Shown here: in pieces, positions 12,301 through 24,127 of the stretch
Numbering within the stretch: the stretch's first letter is position 1
Layout: every line of letters begins with the position of its first letter
Assembly (NCBI RefSeq): GCF_000003815.2
Contig: NC_049983.1
Coordinates: 13,411,855 to 13,475,854, forward strand
DNA: 64,000 bases
Origin: Branchiostoma floridae
Lineage: Eukaryota; Chordata; Leptocardii; Amphioxiformes; Branchiostomatidae
Direction: 5' to 3'
The notes under the pieces: generated by a model
Seen by the model: only the letters and a program-made list of their open reading frames with translations
Told to the model about the DNA's origin: nothing
Databases searched by the model: none
Made by a program: the position numbers and the translations under genes

Positions 12301-14101
12301 TTCTTGAGCTTCATGATTGTAATTGACAGACAACAATGAAGTTGGCTATCTTTAAAATTAGCAAAAGTCCTTTAAATCCCTTGTTACTTGAACTTGACAC
12401 TTTAAATGATTGAATTTTTGATTACAGAGACTATGGCATGAAGGTGACATATCACAATCTAACTGAAAGTGCGTGCCACCCAGAAGTGCCTTTTCCCATC
12501 CATTACATGCATGAGTACCGTATTGTTTAGCCTAGCCATGGCCCGTGTGGTCATGTTAACACCCCACAGTTTACTTGGGAATGGAGCCATGGCTGGCTGG
12601 TCTGCAGGGCCAGATATCAGCCTGGGAGATTAACAATACGGCTACAGGTGTGGCTCAAAGCCAAGTTGTGGGAAAAGTTACAGCTCATTTTGTTAGGAAG
12701 AAAGTTTAACTGATTATGGCAAAAGAACAATAAATTGTTTTTCCTACCTTGATACTCATCCCCTGGTACATATTTTGTTGGAGATCCTTCAATTGTCACA
12801 GAGAGGGCCACTTCCCCTGTCTGGAAGTCTGCCAGCTCATGGCCCTGGTGGAGAGTAGAGAACTTAATTACTACAATCATGTATGGAACTGTATACATTG
12901 TAGTTAGGAAGAAGGGGATAGTAGCTGCCAATCTTTCTGCAACATTGCTGGCAGGTGCAGCCATGATTGTAAATACTAGATACACAGCATGGCAGGTGTA
13001 GTAGCTGAATGTTCAGGTATACATTCTGATACCATATGTTGCCCACCCAGATGTTACACTGTACATGTACAGGACTGGAAAGAGTAATAAGGCTAGCAGG
13101 AATAGGTGGATCATGTACATAATATTTAGAGAATGATAAACATGACTTCTGTGATAGGTACAGGTGTAGTCGCATAAGCCAGCATTCAAATCATATGTGT
13201 TGATAAAGCAGTCTACCCAGTAACTGCAGCATTGCTATATATACATGTATTTTTTTGTCAGATCAGCAATTACGGGAACCTTGTCCACAGTATGTTCTAC
13301 ATAGAAGACCATAGAAGGCAAATAAGAGTTAAACCTGAGCTTGCGTAGGGAGTAGTAGTAGAATTGAACATCTATATGTACTTGGACAGCCTTTTTTCCC
13401 ATTGAACAAGCCAAACCTGTGTACAGTGGCCACCTGTCCAACACTATACCATTGGCCACATTTCCACTCTCCTATGTAGAGTTGAACCTGTATCCTAGAA
13501 CTCCACCAAGCAGAGTTTAAGGACAAGGGTTGTGTAGAATGCTACCAGTGGACTAATCCCATGCTGTAGTGATTGCATGAAGTTATGCATTCCAGGGCTA
13601 TAGAAACAATGATGGGTGCTGCCCTATATGCACCATCTGGCGCAGGAAGGTCTTTAGCTTTTAACATGCAGAAGTATACAATATCATAAAGAAAAAATGG
13701 ATCGTTCATTAATGTTGATTTACAATTGACAAGTAACCTTCCTTACATAGACTTATGGAGAATTCGTTCTTCTAGCTGATAAACAATTTCATGGTATTCC
13801 AGTGTTACCAAGTTACATTTGGCATATGAACTGAGTTTCCTTATCGGAAAGACAGAAAGGTAAAATTAATTTTAACTCAATACAACAGAATTCTTAACCC
13901 ACTAAAATGTATGCTTTGAAGGACTACTCTGCAAAGCTTAAATGTATGAGATGTAGATCTTACCTGGTAGTTACAGAGGAAAAAGAAGGGGTTCATCCGT
14001 GGATACAGGCCTTGTGCGTCCCCAACATGTGGCAGCAGAAGCAGGACAGCCAGCAACATTGTCACAGATGCACAGATGTATGCACGGTACTTTTCCATCA
14101 T
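323..14101 (-). CDS. RELN: Reelin, 5' part (signal peptide to second EGF module), partial
   Basis: Secreted extracellular-matrix glycoprotein that signals through lipoprotein receptors in neuronal positioning. I read 24 exons, all in consistent phase, about 1050 codons: 13964-14101, 12748-12844, 9608-9794, 9110-9169, 8793-8863, 8447-8479, 7968-8040, 7387-7483, 7170-7221, 6954-7056, 6594-6834, 6202-6350, 5718-5869, 5320-5429, 4842-5050, 4393-4521, 3748-3857, 3215-3281, 2645-2878, 2093-2254, 1474-1710, 993-1128, 636-802, 323-460. Exon 1 opens with MM, a hydrophobic signal peptide, then [11 protein letters not shown], the reelin N-terminus. Exons 2-6 are the Reeler region ([20 protein letters not shown]). 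Exons 7 onward are reelin repeats with the signatures [28 protein letters not shown]. The first EGF module ([11 protein letters not shown]...[10 protein letters not shown]) spans 3281 to about 2845; the second begins in the last exon ([11 protein letters not shown]). Length tracks the vertebrate protein closely. The gene continues beyond the left edge. Confidence 0.96.
969..990. repeat. (TC)n microsatellite abutting a reelin splice donor
   Basis: A run of about 11 TC dinucleotides. On the coding (minus) strand it reads GTGAGAGAGAGA and begins inside the splice donor of the reelin exon at 993-1128. Confidence 0.9.
7724..7926. mobile_element. MITE with TACTGTAAA(C/T)GCA inverted ends, in a reelin intron
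   Basis: The left end TACTGTAAACGCA is mirrored at the right end (GCATTTACAGTA). The interior is built from GCGGTGGTTT / AACCACCGCG type palindromic blocks and encodes nothing. Related TTCGCGG-rich sequence lies at 31360-31455. The TA border suggests a Tc1/mariner-type non-autonomous element; that class is inferred. Confidence 0.7.
9239..9505 (+). mobile_element. tRNA-derived SINE in a reelin intron
   Basis: A tRNA-like head carries an A-box-like segment (TAGTCCAGTGGTTA, near 9250) and a B box (GAGTTCGATTC, near 9293), followed by an unrelated body that includes AGGACGTTAAGCC. It cannot be a working tRNA: the sequence between the boxes is not clover-leaf-like and the acceptor stem is missing. 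The 3' boundary is approximate. Confidence 0.65.
9905..10635. repeat. GC-rich minisatellite, 17-18 bp unit, with a 104-bp higher-order unit
   Basis: About 40 tandem variants of GGCAGGTCACCGGGTCC fill 0.73 kb of the large reelin intron between 9795 and 12747. Between 10074 and 10281 a block of six basic units is repeated with a 104-bp period (copies start at 10074, 10178 and 10282; the third then diverges). The period is not a multiple of three, so the short ORFs here are incidental. Confidence 0.92.
11740..11942. mobile_element. 171-bp retroelement fragment flanked by 16-bp direct repeats
   Basis: The 16-bp sequence TCAAAGACAAGGTATA occurs at 11740-11755 and again at 11927-11942, flanking a 171-bp insert. 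The insert's minus strand contains TGATGAAGACTTTTGAATAA followed by AAAGGTCGAAACCGG. That arrangement resembles the tails of Penelope-like elements, but the class is an inference; the target duplication itself is clear. Confidence 0.6.
12519..12641. repeat. Short inverted-repeat element in a reelin intron
   Basis: CCGTATTGTT at the left end is mirrored by AACAATACGG at the right end, enclosing about 120 bp with a partial second pair (GCCTAGCC / CAGCCTGG). It could be a small MITE; there is no target duplication I trust. Confidence 0.4.
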
Positions 14102-17100
14102 TCAGTCTACTTCCATTCAGGTTCCTGTGCAAGCCACTTCTCACTTTGATCCACGCTTCAGACTTAATAAGCGCTGCAAATGATAAAGTATTTTGTCCTC
14201 TGGCCAAAAAAGTCTCTTTTTGTGCTTTCTTGCAAATTTTCAAGGAGTAATTTACGGGGACGAATCAGGATTTACGAGGGCGTCCTTTAACGGCTTGTCC
14301 AAGTCTTTAACCAGATTTAATGGCCGTTTAACTTGAACTGGCGCAGAGAAATCCCTCTGGGACCGTGGCACAAGGAGTCTGAGGAAAAGTCAACAAACTG
14401 AAGTCATCTTAAGTTTCCCAGGCTGGAGGACTGGGAGAGATACCTGATGGTTTAACTTGAACTTGTGCAATCCCTGGAGGAGTTCTCTGGGTCGTGGAGT
14501 TTGCAGACCTGCACGTGGGTTTGTTGAGAGTAATCCTAATTGGCAGATAGACTTCACCTCAGAAGTTCGCAGAAGTCTACACAAGGCAGGTAATCCTCCG
14601 GGCAGAATCTTTGCAGTTGAACCAAGCGGAGAGGTGAACCACTTACGCTATTTCAGAGGGGATCGTTCACCAGTGGGTCTGGGGTCTGTCTTGTCAAGAG
14701 GAGACGGCACGCAGACACAGACGACTGAGTGTCGAAACTGTCTCCCAACACTCCGGGTACGTCAGTAGTGATGCTGTGCAGGTGATGCTTCTGTCCAACA
14801 CCTCACGGTTCAACGTACTCTGTGATCTTTGGAGCACCTGATTCTGTCTCTCTCTCTGCAGCAAGAACAGAAGTTCAAAGAAAATTGAGTAAAAAAATCA
14901 CATGGAAACTTGCCTGACAGTCTAGTCCGCACACACTTGGTGTAATGTAACACACTTGTCTGTAAGACAAAGTCAAGTACTACTTGAAGTAGGTGTGTCA
15001 GTAAGACTTGTCTCCCCAAGTAGTGCAGCTTTTAAGGAGGAAGTCTGTGAGAGGCTGGAAATGGAGATATTGCTAAGGATGCTTACAGAAACTCCTTCTT
15101 ACTGCGTCAATCTTTGCCCTAAACTCAGGAAAACAACTGGCGTCAGCTACACTTGGCGATCAGCGAGACTGTAGTGACGAAGTGGGTCTAACGTTTGTGG
15201 CTTCCCGCAAAGCTGGTTAAGACAGGATAGACGTTAGGATTTCCTTGTGAAACAACCTCATCCTGCAAGGCAACAGGTGCCAGGAATCATTTCTTCTTGT
15301 CTGTATTATTGGTGCGGCCAAAATTGAGTGTAAAGACAAATTATCAATTGCTTCCTTGCTTGCTAAAGAAGCTCTTCACTTACCTGTACTCAAAGCTCTG
15401 GGAGACTTAAGTTATGGGAACGAGTGTACAACAGTCAAAGGCAAGGTTCAACCAAGGACGTTCTTGGTTCAACCAAGGTCAAAGGTCTGTACTGCTCACC
15501 TGTTAAGTGTTCAAAGGTTACGTTGATCACACTTCAACCTAAACAATGAAAACAATGGACCTTGACATTGAAATTTTGGCTCTTGGATATTCAGTTACAC
15601 ACCCTTTTATACACATAACCCGAATGATTGCCTTGCTATGCTCCAAAAATAGTCCCAAAAAAAAAAGTGTTGGTCATTCTACGTTCAACTTGTTGTTGTG
15701 TCCGCACTTTGTCCGATTAGTTAGTCAGCACGCTTATCAGCACAAAACACTACATCCTATTGACCTAAACAGTGCGAAGTCAGGAAGTTCGTAAACAGAG
15801 AGATTTTTGTCAGAGGAAGGCAACCTGCGTAACTAGTCCCTACGACTTCCTACAAGTAAGGGCATTACAAAACTCACATACATTAATTTGTACCGCCCCA
15901 AAAGAAAGAGCAATTTTTTTCTACTTGAATGTGTTTAAAGAGCAAGTTTGGTCATATACAAGGCCATATACAAGAAGTCCTAGGGTCGTGTTGTTAGCAA
16001 ATACCGTCTGTATTGCTCAGACTATATTCAGACTTGATTCACAGCAAGAAGTAACATATACTGCCAGCCAGAAGTAACTGAGCTTGTGCCTGACAGAAGC
16101 AAATGTTTGTCCAGACATGTTAAGAATACCAACTGGAGAATACATGAACTAAGCTAGGTTCAGCAGAGAATGACCCTTGGTCTCATGGCAATGTGTACAT
16201 AAACCTGTCAGGTTTACAGTCAATATAACAATTCTGTAAAGGACAAATTGTCAGAAACAACCTTATTGGGTCTGTCAATCTTGGCAGAATCAGTACTGTA
16301 TTACTTCACATGTTCTGCGTGGGTGGGAGAGCATAATAAAGATCATTGCTGTTGAAAGGCATGTCCACAACTTTAATGTTACCATAGTTAGCCAAACAAT
16401 TCTAATGACACAGGGTGTCATGAATATTAGCATTCATGGTCTGTATCAAAATCAAATTTTCTGTTAATCTCAATTGTCAATTACTAGGATTTGACTAGTC
16501 CATAATGTAGCCATGTATTTATCTAATATAGGTGCAGAGTCTCTTTCGAAATAGCGAAGAGGACAAAATAGTCTTGGCTGTTTGGATACCAGGCTGTCCA
16601 GAAGGATCTTCTTACTACATGTACATACTAGAAGGTTAAAGAGAAGAGAAATTAGCAAGCACACAAAGTAACATAAAATACACACACACAGAGTAAAAAG
16701 AAAAAGAAAAGGAAAAATTTGGACCAATACGAGTCTTACCAGCTCGAGGAGTTGCTAGATGTGCTCAGTGCGACACTAACTGACAGCAGAAGCAAGTCTT
16801 ACTTCTGAAGGAAGACAGATGTGAAGAGGAAGCTGGGCCACTCCAGACAACCTCTTACCCCAGATGCCTAGTGAACCTGAGGGGAGCATGCCACTCACGG
16901 GTCCAAAGTTACAGTTCAGCAGAAACTTCAAACAACGAGAACTAATCTCTGTGTTCACAGATGTTAGAATTACAAGTTAGTGTCATGCATCACTTGTCAG
17001 GAGCTTAACAGTAATTATTTTCGTAGTTAACCCTTGGCCATTAAACACTGAATGAAATACTACCTGCAGTAGTTCTATCCAGCAACAGAATGTTGCACTT

Positions 17101-20100
17101 TAGGGAAAAAGGATCAACATAATTTATCATATTGGAGTTTTGTAAGCTAGATAGAAATCTTGTAAGCCTCCAGGGTTGACTTTTTAGAGTTGCTTGTATG
17201 TTATGAGTACTGTTTATTCAATATAACCATTATGGCAACTTGTCAAAACTTAAGAGGCAGTTTGTAATTTGTCCAAGCTTTCTTAAGGAGTTGAAGTAAT
17301 ATGTCTTTTCACAATGGAGGTTTAGGGATATCTTAATGGTAAGGATTGGTATGCTGTTTGATAGCGTATTTACGAATTTTACAAAATTTAAAGTTCTGAC
17401 ATTTCCCTTTTGGAAAATATACATTGTATACAATGTAGAACTGTACACAATGGCTACAACATTACCAGACAAGGTACTTACAGCAGATTCTGGGTACAAA
17501 GAAAAAGATTTACTACAAGCCCTAGGATTGCTACAAGAGGATTGGCAGCTAGCCTACAATAGCAGTTAAACTGCCCTGGTATAGTCTAATGTGGTAGTTG
17601 TGTCTCCCCCTGGCTTCATTAGTACAAGATATAAGCCCTTAAATACCTCTACAGGTCAGAGGGTCACACAAATGAGACAGGATTGACAAAAGACTAACAA
17701 ACTGTTGACTGAGGTTGAATCAGACAGAAGTGACTCTGAGGAGAGGAGTCCAAGTTTACCCAGAGCCTACCTCAGAACAAGTTAATTGCATTAGGATAGT
17801 GCAAATATTGTTTCCTTTCAATCTTTCAAGTCATGACCTTGGTGACAAAGAAAAGTGAGTATTTATACCAGGCAGTCTTCAAGTTCAATGTCATGTCTTA
17901 GGAGGAAAGCCATGATGTCATGTTTCAGAATCTTAGTCACTGTCACTCTGTGCAAAATTAAGTGTAACATGTTACACATTACCACATTACCACAGGAAAT
18001 GCAGACTCAACATGTCTTGTCAAAATGTCAAGTTTCATGATGACTTCAATGGCAGATCCACAAAAAACACAAAGAACTCAGTGTGTACAAATGGCCTGCA
18101 TGCATTGAGACACAGCCAAGAAAGCTCAGTGCATGTCACAACTTTTAGGCTGTCCAATCCTTCTCAATCCCTGACACCTGTTTCAAGCCTCAGTGCCAAA
18201 GCAAACTGCGAGCAGCAGGAGGGGGAAGAAACAGTCTTGCCTGGCTGCAGTAATCCTGATAAAGGTCCTACCTGTCCGCAGCATGTGTTCCTGGGGGCTG
18301 GTGTGAAGAAACACTGCTAATTGCCATACTAATTGCCCATACATCACCAAGGCACACAGAGGGAACAAAGTGCCCTTGCGATAAGGAGTCAAAGTGGACA
18401 GAAGGCGTCTACTGTAAAAAGCTAATTTGCTGCGCTCAAACTTTCCAAAAGGCGAAAAATGCTTCATCTAGTATCCAAAATCATTCTTCATTACTTGTTA
18501 CAAGTAGGAAATTGTTCTTCTTTAGAGATTATTGTTTTCAGAACTTCAGTACTGAGATTCAGACCATTTTTATTCCTGTAAATAATGTGACATACTGTAG
18601 ACAATACACACACAAGCAGCAAACTTAAGGTATTCAGCAGGGGGAGGTAAAAAGTAAGGGACTCATAACATAGTTGTGGTTGTGAAGACCTTCATGAACC
18701 AATGTGGCAATACCATCTTAAATTTCTCAAATAAATAAGCCCAACAACCTTTTTCTACAGTGTTTCAAAAGATCTTACAGTTACAAAAATCATGACAAAT
18801 CAGCGATTGTCAATAACAGAGCTGCATGTAACATGGTTCACTTGTCACTGATCTTGTTCCCTTTTATTTTGTCAACACAACAAGATTGGATTTTGGACAT
18901 CACATGATCCATCATCCAAACGGAAAGACACACTGACCTTACTGTGACACAACTGAGCCTGTGTCTATCTGCCAAGCAGTTACTGTATTCACCAAAATCA
19001 AACTGATAGCCATATTCACATACAAGTCAATGACTGCCAATAATAGTGTTTTTTTATTGGCAAACATAATTATTGGCAAGCACTTTGTTTTGCTTATCTT
19101 GTGATGAGATACTAGTATATCATCAACCAAAATAATTGCATAGTGTGTGTTATCTGAATGTTGATAAAGTTGCTAGGATTGCATCAAAAAGTCTCTCACA
19201 TTGATCATACATTACAATAAAAAAAATATCATGTTTCACCCCAAATTAGAGCATTATATTCAGAATTTTGTGGTTGCCTTATAGCCTGGTGTGGAACAGT
19301 ACACCCATTGTAGTTTAAAACATGCGAACTATTTTCCTAGTGAAAGTCGCCATCTATATGTATCATAAACAAATGTAGCTTTCTAATGACGAAACTTTCC
19401 AAGCTGTCCACAGCTCATTAGGTCCGACCTCCCACAAGCTGAGTGATTGTGTACAAGAGCACTGGTTAACCACCAAAGGTCTGTGCTAAGTGGTGCGGAA
19501 TGTGCTAACACTATTTCTCCCAACTTTGCAACTATTTCAAAACAAACAATGGGAAATTTGCCCTACATTAGTTAACTAATAGGCAATCCCTAGCCAGTTA
19601 CATACTGTATAACATGTAGTGCCTTTCAACAGCTAATTGGCCCCTTAACTAATCTTATAATAAATGATTTCAGAGAACATCCTATATTAAAGTAAAAAGA
19701 AATGATAGTTACGTATAAACGGTTCTATAATTGCAGAAAATTATTGTCAAAGGCGTAGTTTTTGTTACAAGAGAACCATTCAATTTCATTCACAATTTGG
19801 TTATACACATGTATGACTCAGGTAAAAACAACACCAACAGGAACACCATCATCCTTTCTTCAAAGAAAGGCTTGGCCTCTTCAGGTGAACAAAAGACAGA
19901 ACAATCATATCCGTCTTACCTGCATGGACTGTTGTGTAACTTCCTCAGATCATACAACACTACATGTACATGTATGTGAGCAGCATGCCACACACTGGGG
20001 AATATTAAACAATGTACTACAGGTAACAGGCTCAGAGCTGTTAAACTGTCTTCTCTGAAAGACTCATGGTAAATGAAAGTTTGCTATCTCTTAATAGATC

Positions 20101-22332
20101 TGGTTATCTCGCCTTCTCTGGTTTGTTTGATGAGCAAATAATCAAACGAATTAGAGGAAAGCAATATCACCTGGGTTAGCGGTGTTTAACTCCAGATGCT
20201 GGTTTGCACACTGCATCCATACAGGTGAGAAAACTATGCAGGTCTCCAGCGTTGACATGGGGCTGATCAGGTAACCCAGGTGTGAAAACCACACAGAAGG
20301 TGGGAGATGTGTTGTGGACCAGGCAGCGGAAGTGAGGAGTGTTGTCTGTTAACACAGGTCTGCCCACCCTCACCTGTCCGTGGGGACAGGCATAGCTGTG
20401 GTGCAAAGGTAATGGTGCATGCTGCCATGCCCCTACAGCAGTTATGACAGCTAACATATTTCCTGTGTCCTTTCATGGTCATCTCAGATGGCACCTTCAA
20501 CATCTGTGGCTGACAAGCAAGACCACTGGATGTTAAGCTTACAATAATTGGCATTCTGTGACTGGGACTGAAAAATCTTATACAGTAAGTATAATGATGG
20601 CCATAATGTAACTTAAATTTAAGGATAAAGCAGAAAGATTTGCATTGATTTAGTGTGCAGTGCAGTGATAAAACTTTTTCCTTGCCAATGGCAAATTGTT
20701 TGACAGCTTAAAGCATGGGTTTAAAGGTCACTGTACATGATATTTGCCAATATCAAAAGAATACAATTATTACACTAAGTCTATGGTGTAGGCGGGACTT
20801 CATCAATTTGGATATGAAACGTATCACTTTCTATTTTAAGAGGTCTTCAAGGCTCAGCTGCCCAAAGAAGGCCACTTATGGTAACCCAGGTGCATTTACA
20901 GGATCTCAAGTGGATACTCAGTCATTGATCAAAGGCCAGCAAAACTTCATTGAAGCAGAACTTTCTAATTATGTTCTCCTGACAGTGAGTTAGGTGAGAC
21001 ACAGTTAGAGTTAAGACCCAGTCACATAAATCAACATGTAACCCTTTCACCCAATACATTGCACCAGCACGTTCTGCTAATGATGTGTAAAATGATCCCT
21101 GAAAGTCTGTCTGCATGACGTTATTACATAAGGTAGAAATAATGTCTGAGTTAAACTCAGAGATTGAACTCAGAATGCTTTGCCTTGCTAACAAGGTTTG
21201 GGGGTCAACCAGGCATTTGAGTTTTGACTACATATTATCAAATAGTAGCCTCCTGCCAAGAATAAAAAGACTGCCAACTACTTGGATTCACTGTGCTACA
21301 TTGTATAAAGTACACACATCATAGTTGGCACACTGTTATGTCTGGAAAGGCGTTTGTTCCACAAGTCTGCCATTTACAAGCACTTCAGATATCTACAAAG
21401 CTCTTTATAACTCAAGGAATATTGCTTTCTGTCAGGGTACAACAATACAGGGTCACATTTGTACAGGAGCTACACGTACATGTACACTTAGTGTCCGTGT
21501 TATCAGACTGTTTAAGCACAAACAACTGTATACGACTCCTCTTGAACAACCTATGGTAGGAATGTTTGGCATGAATTGTAACAAAGGCTAAACTACATGG
21601 AACGGAGTCAGTAAACACTTGAGACAAACTTTTCTAGATCCTTATCTTGTCAGCACTTCTCAATATTGTTGGAGCTCTGTTCTGGTTGACAACATAATCT
21701 CCAAGCAGATCCTACAATGGCTTAAGATGGTACCAAACTGGCCAATGAGTGTAGTCAGCCAAAAGGTGTCCATTTGCCATGTAGCGAAACACACTCCTAA
21801 GCCGCCTTCACTCCTCTGCTAGCTTTTGATACTAATTTATGCTACCGTAGGATCTGCTTGGAGATTATGACAAGGAAAGGAACAGATTGTTTATCAACTG
21901 AACTCTTCCCTGAATTGATTAACTAGCCCTTCCATAGTTAACATATATTTAATTTGTAGCGATAAAACAAGTAAAAGTTACATCTATTGGTACATGGAAG
22001 GATATAGGTACATGCACCTACTCTTTGATAAATTGACCTTGTTAGGTTTTATTGTCATTGAACAAAAGGTAACTGAAAAGTCAACTTTTAGGAATCATGA
22101 TGCTCTCTTTTACAGTTAGCTATCTTCTCCAAGTGAACCAACCAAACAATCTAGCCAGTTTGAGACTATCCTGAACTTTCAACCAACCCATGTTCAATCT
22201 GACATTACACACTCCCCTCAAAAACACACATATTGTAAGAGGTCTGACATTTAACAGGATTTTACTATGGTCAATATTGACTGATGAAAGCCATATAGGA
22301 TTAAGTAACTGAAAACTTTTTTTAGATATTTA

Positions 22333-23131
22333 GGCCATGTTGATTTGATTATATGGATGACATCCTCTGGGAACTCCAAAACTGATGCGAGCGAGCGAAT
22401 AAAAAAAAGTTTGGCCAAAAAAAAAGTTGCCTCCAGTATGAAATCAAAGTGGCCAGGAAGGTTGAACATAGGACTAAACACACATAGTATGGTATACCAA
22501 CAGTTAGGTGTAGGGACCAGTACATTATACGGGTGCAAGACATTATTTTCTTCTTGGAATAATCCGAAAAAAACAGACCTGGCCAAGAAGACAACAAGAG
22601 TGAAGTCGAGTAGAGTTTATAGTCAATTGTACCAGGTTTCTACAGTCAAAGGTACAGAGACAGTTAGCCTTTATTACTTTTTGCCAGTTTGCCAGTGGGA
22701 GTCCAATAATCCACCAGACAGATTCCTTTGTAGCAAAACTGACCAATTACCATTGTTTTGAGCATTGTCAGTTCTCAAGTTTCCACAATCAGGTCCAGGT
22801 TCAGATCCGAACCTGAAAATGATCCTCTGGACCTGAACGGGACCTGAATTTTCTGTACTGGTACCCACCCCTACCAACAGTAGATTTTTTTCTTTCTGTC
22901 CTTTCACATCTTATTCTTTGACTTTAGATTTATTTTGGCATTCTATAGCATTAGACTATGATTAGTTATCTGTTTTCTGATACTTTTTTTTCAATCTACG
23001 GAATATTTTTGCTCATTTTACAGCTGCTTTGCACAATTTATTGTGTGGTCAAAAACTTCTTTTTTTTTTTGGAAACGGCCGAAAATTGGTGCGAGCGCGG
23101 ATGTCATCCATATAATCAAATCAACATGGCC
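22333..23131. mobile_element. Non-autonomous Harbinger-like DNA transposon
   Basis: Inverted termini of about 33 bp begin GGCCATGTTGATTTGATTAT at 22333 and are mirrored at the right end to 23131, with a looser extension (GCGAGCG) further in. The 799-bp element is flanked by TTA on both sides (22330-22332 and 23132-23134), as expected for PIF/Harbinger-type target duplications. No transposase is visible inside. Confidence 0.75.
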
Positions 23132-23946
23132 TTATTTAGATTAGGAACAACTGCCTTCATCAGAAGAGCACAAAATGGGATGACTAGTAGTTTTGTAAGG
23201 ACTGACAAAGCTGTTGTAGTGTAACAGTCCCACCCATCCAGCAGTCCTGATAAGCAGTGTAGGGCTGCAGGTTTGTCTCCCAGTCACATCATCCATTAGG
23301 CCGAGAGAATGACAACTTATTCTCTCACCATGGGTGAAGGGGAGGTCTGTGTGTGGACCATGAGTAGGTCACCTGATTAATGATAAAGCAGTAACCTTTT
23401 CAACCCTCATTGCCAGTGACACACATTTATGCTTATTGCAATGTGACGGAAATGATAGAAGATACAGAAAAATAATCTCAGAGGTGATATATCTGTTGAC
23501 ACAATTTTAGATTGAAAGGAGGAGAATTGTTTACAACCTGGTTGAAAGGCTAACTAAACACCAGCACTCCCTGTTGTGTTTGGAAATCCCTGCAGTCATG
23601 CAAAGATGGAAGTTTATCTTGTTCAGTCTTTGCTAAACAAGATACAGTCCAAACATACGGCTCCCAAAAGATGAACTTGATTACTAGCAAATTCTGTGTA
23701 ATCAATGGACAACCAAAGGATGTCACAAGGATTTTGGACAGTATATTTATAGTTCCCTCTTTCAACAAAGGCTAAAAGGAGGATTTAGAACACAAGCTTC
23801 ATGACCGACTGACAAACAAAGATCAAAAGAGCTCAAATAAAGGGAAGAGAGTACGCTATATAGCTGTTTATCTTGAATGACATGGTAGTGTCACTGTACT
23901 GCATGTACATGTACATATATACAAGACAGTTAAGTAAAACTTTGAC

Positions 23947-24127
23947 ATACAGTCAAACCTGGATTTAGCAACTATGCAGGGGACTAAGGAAAATGGTTGC
24001 TGAGGACAGGTGGTTGCTGATGACAGGGTGGGGTTAACTAGTAAAAAAGGATGGGACTGTTTTAATGTGACTTGTGGCTGAAGGCTTTTCCTTTGCCAGG
24101 TGATTGCTTGAAGAGGTTTGACTGTAT
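23947..24127. mobile_element. MITE with ATACAGTCAAACCT termini
   Basis: Left ATACAGTCAAACCT and right AGGTTTGACTGTAT are perfect 14-bp inverted termini enclosing about 150 bp with GGTTGCTGA repeats. The TA-containing border suggests a Tc1/mariner-type MITE. Non-coding. Confidence 0.7.

Noticed and set aside
20176..20554. Two overlapping minus-strand ORFs of about 95 codons as a possible gene
   Set aside because: No recognisable domain, both frames open at once, and no exon partners with matching phase nearby.
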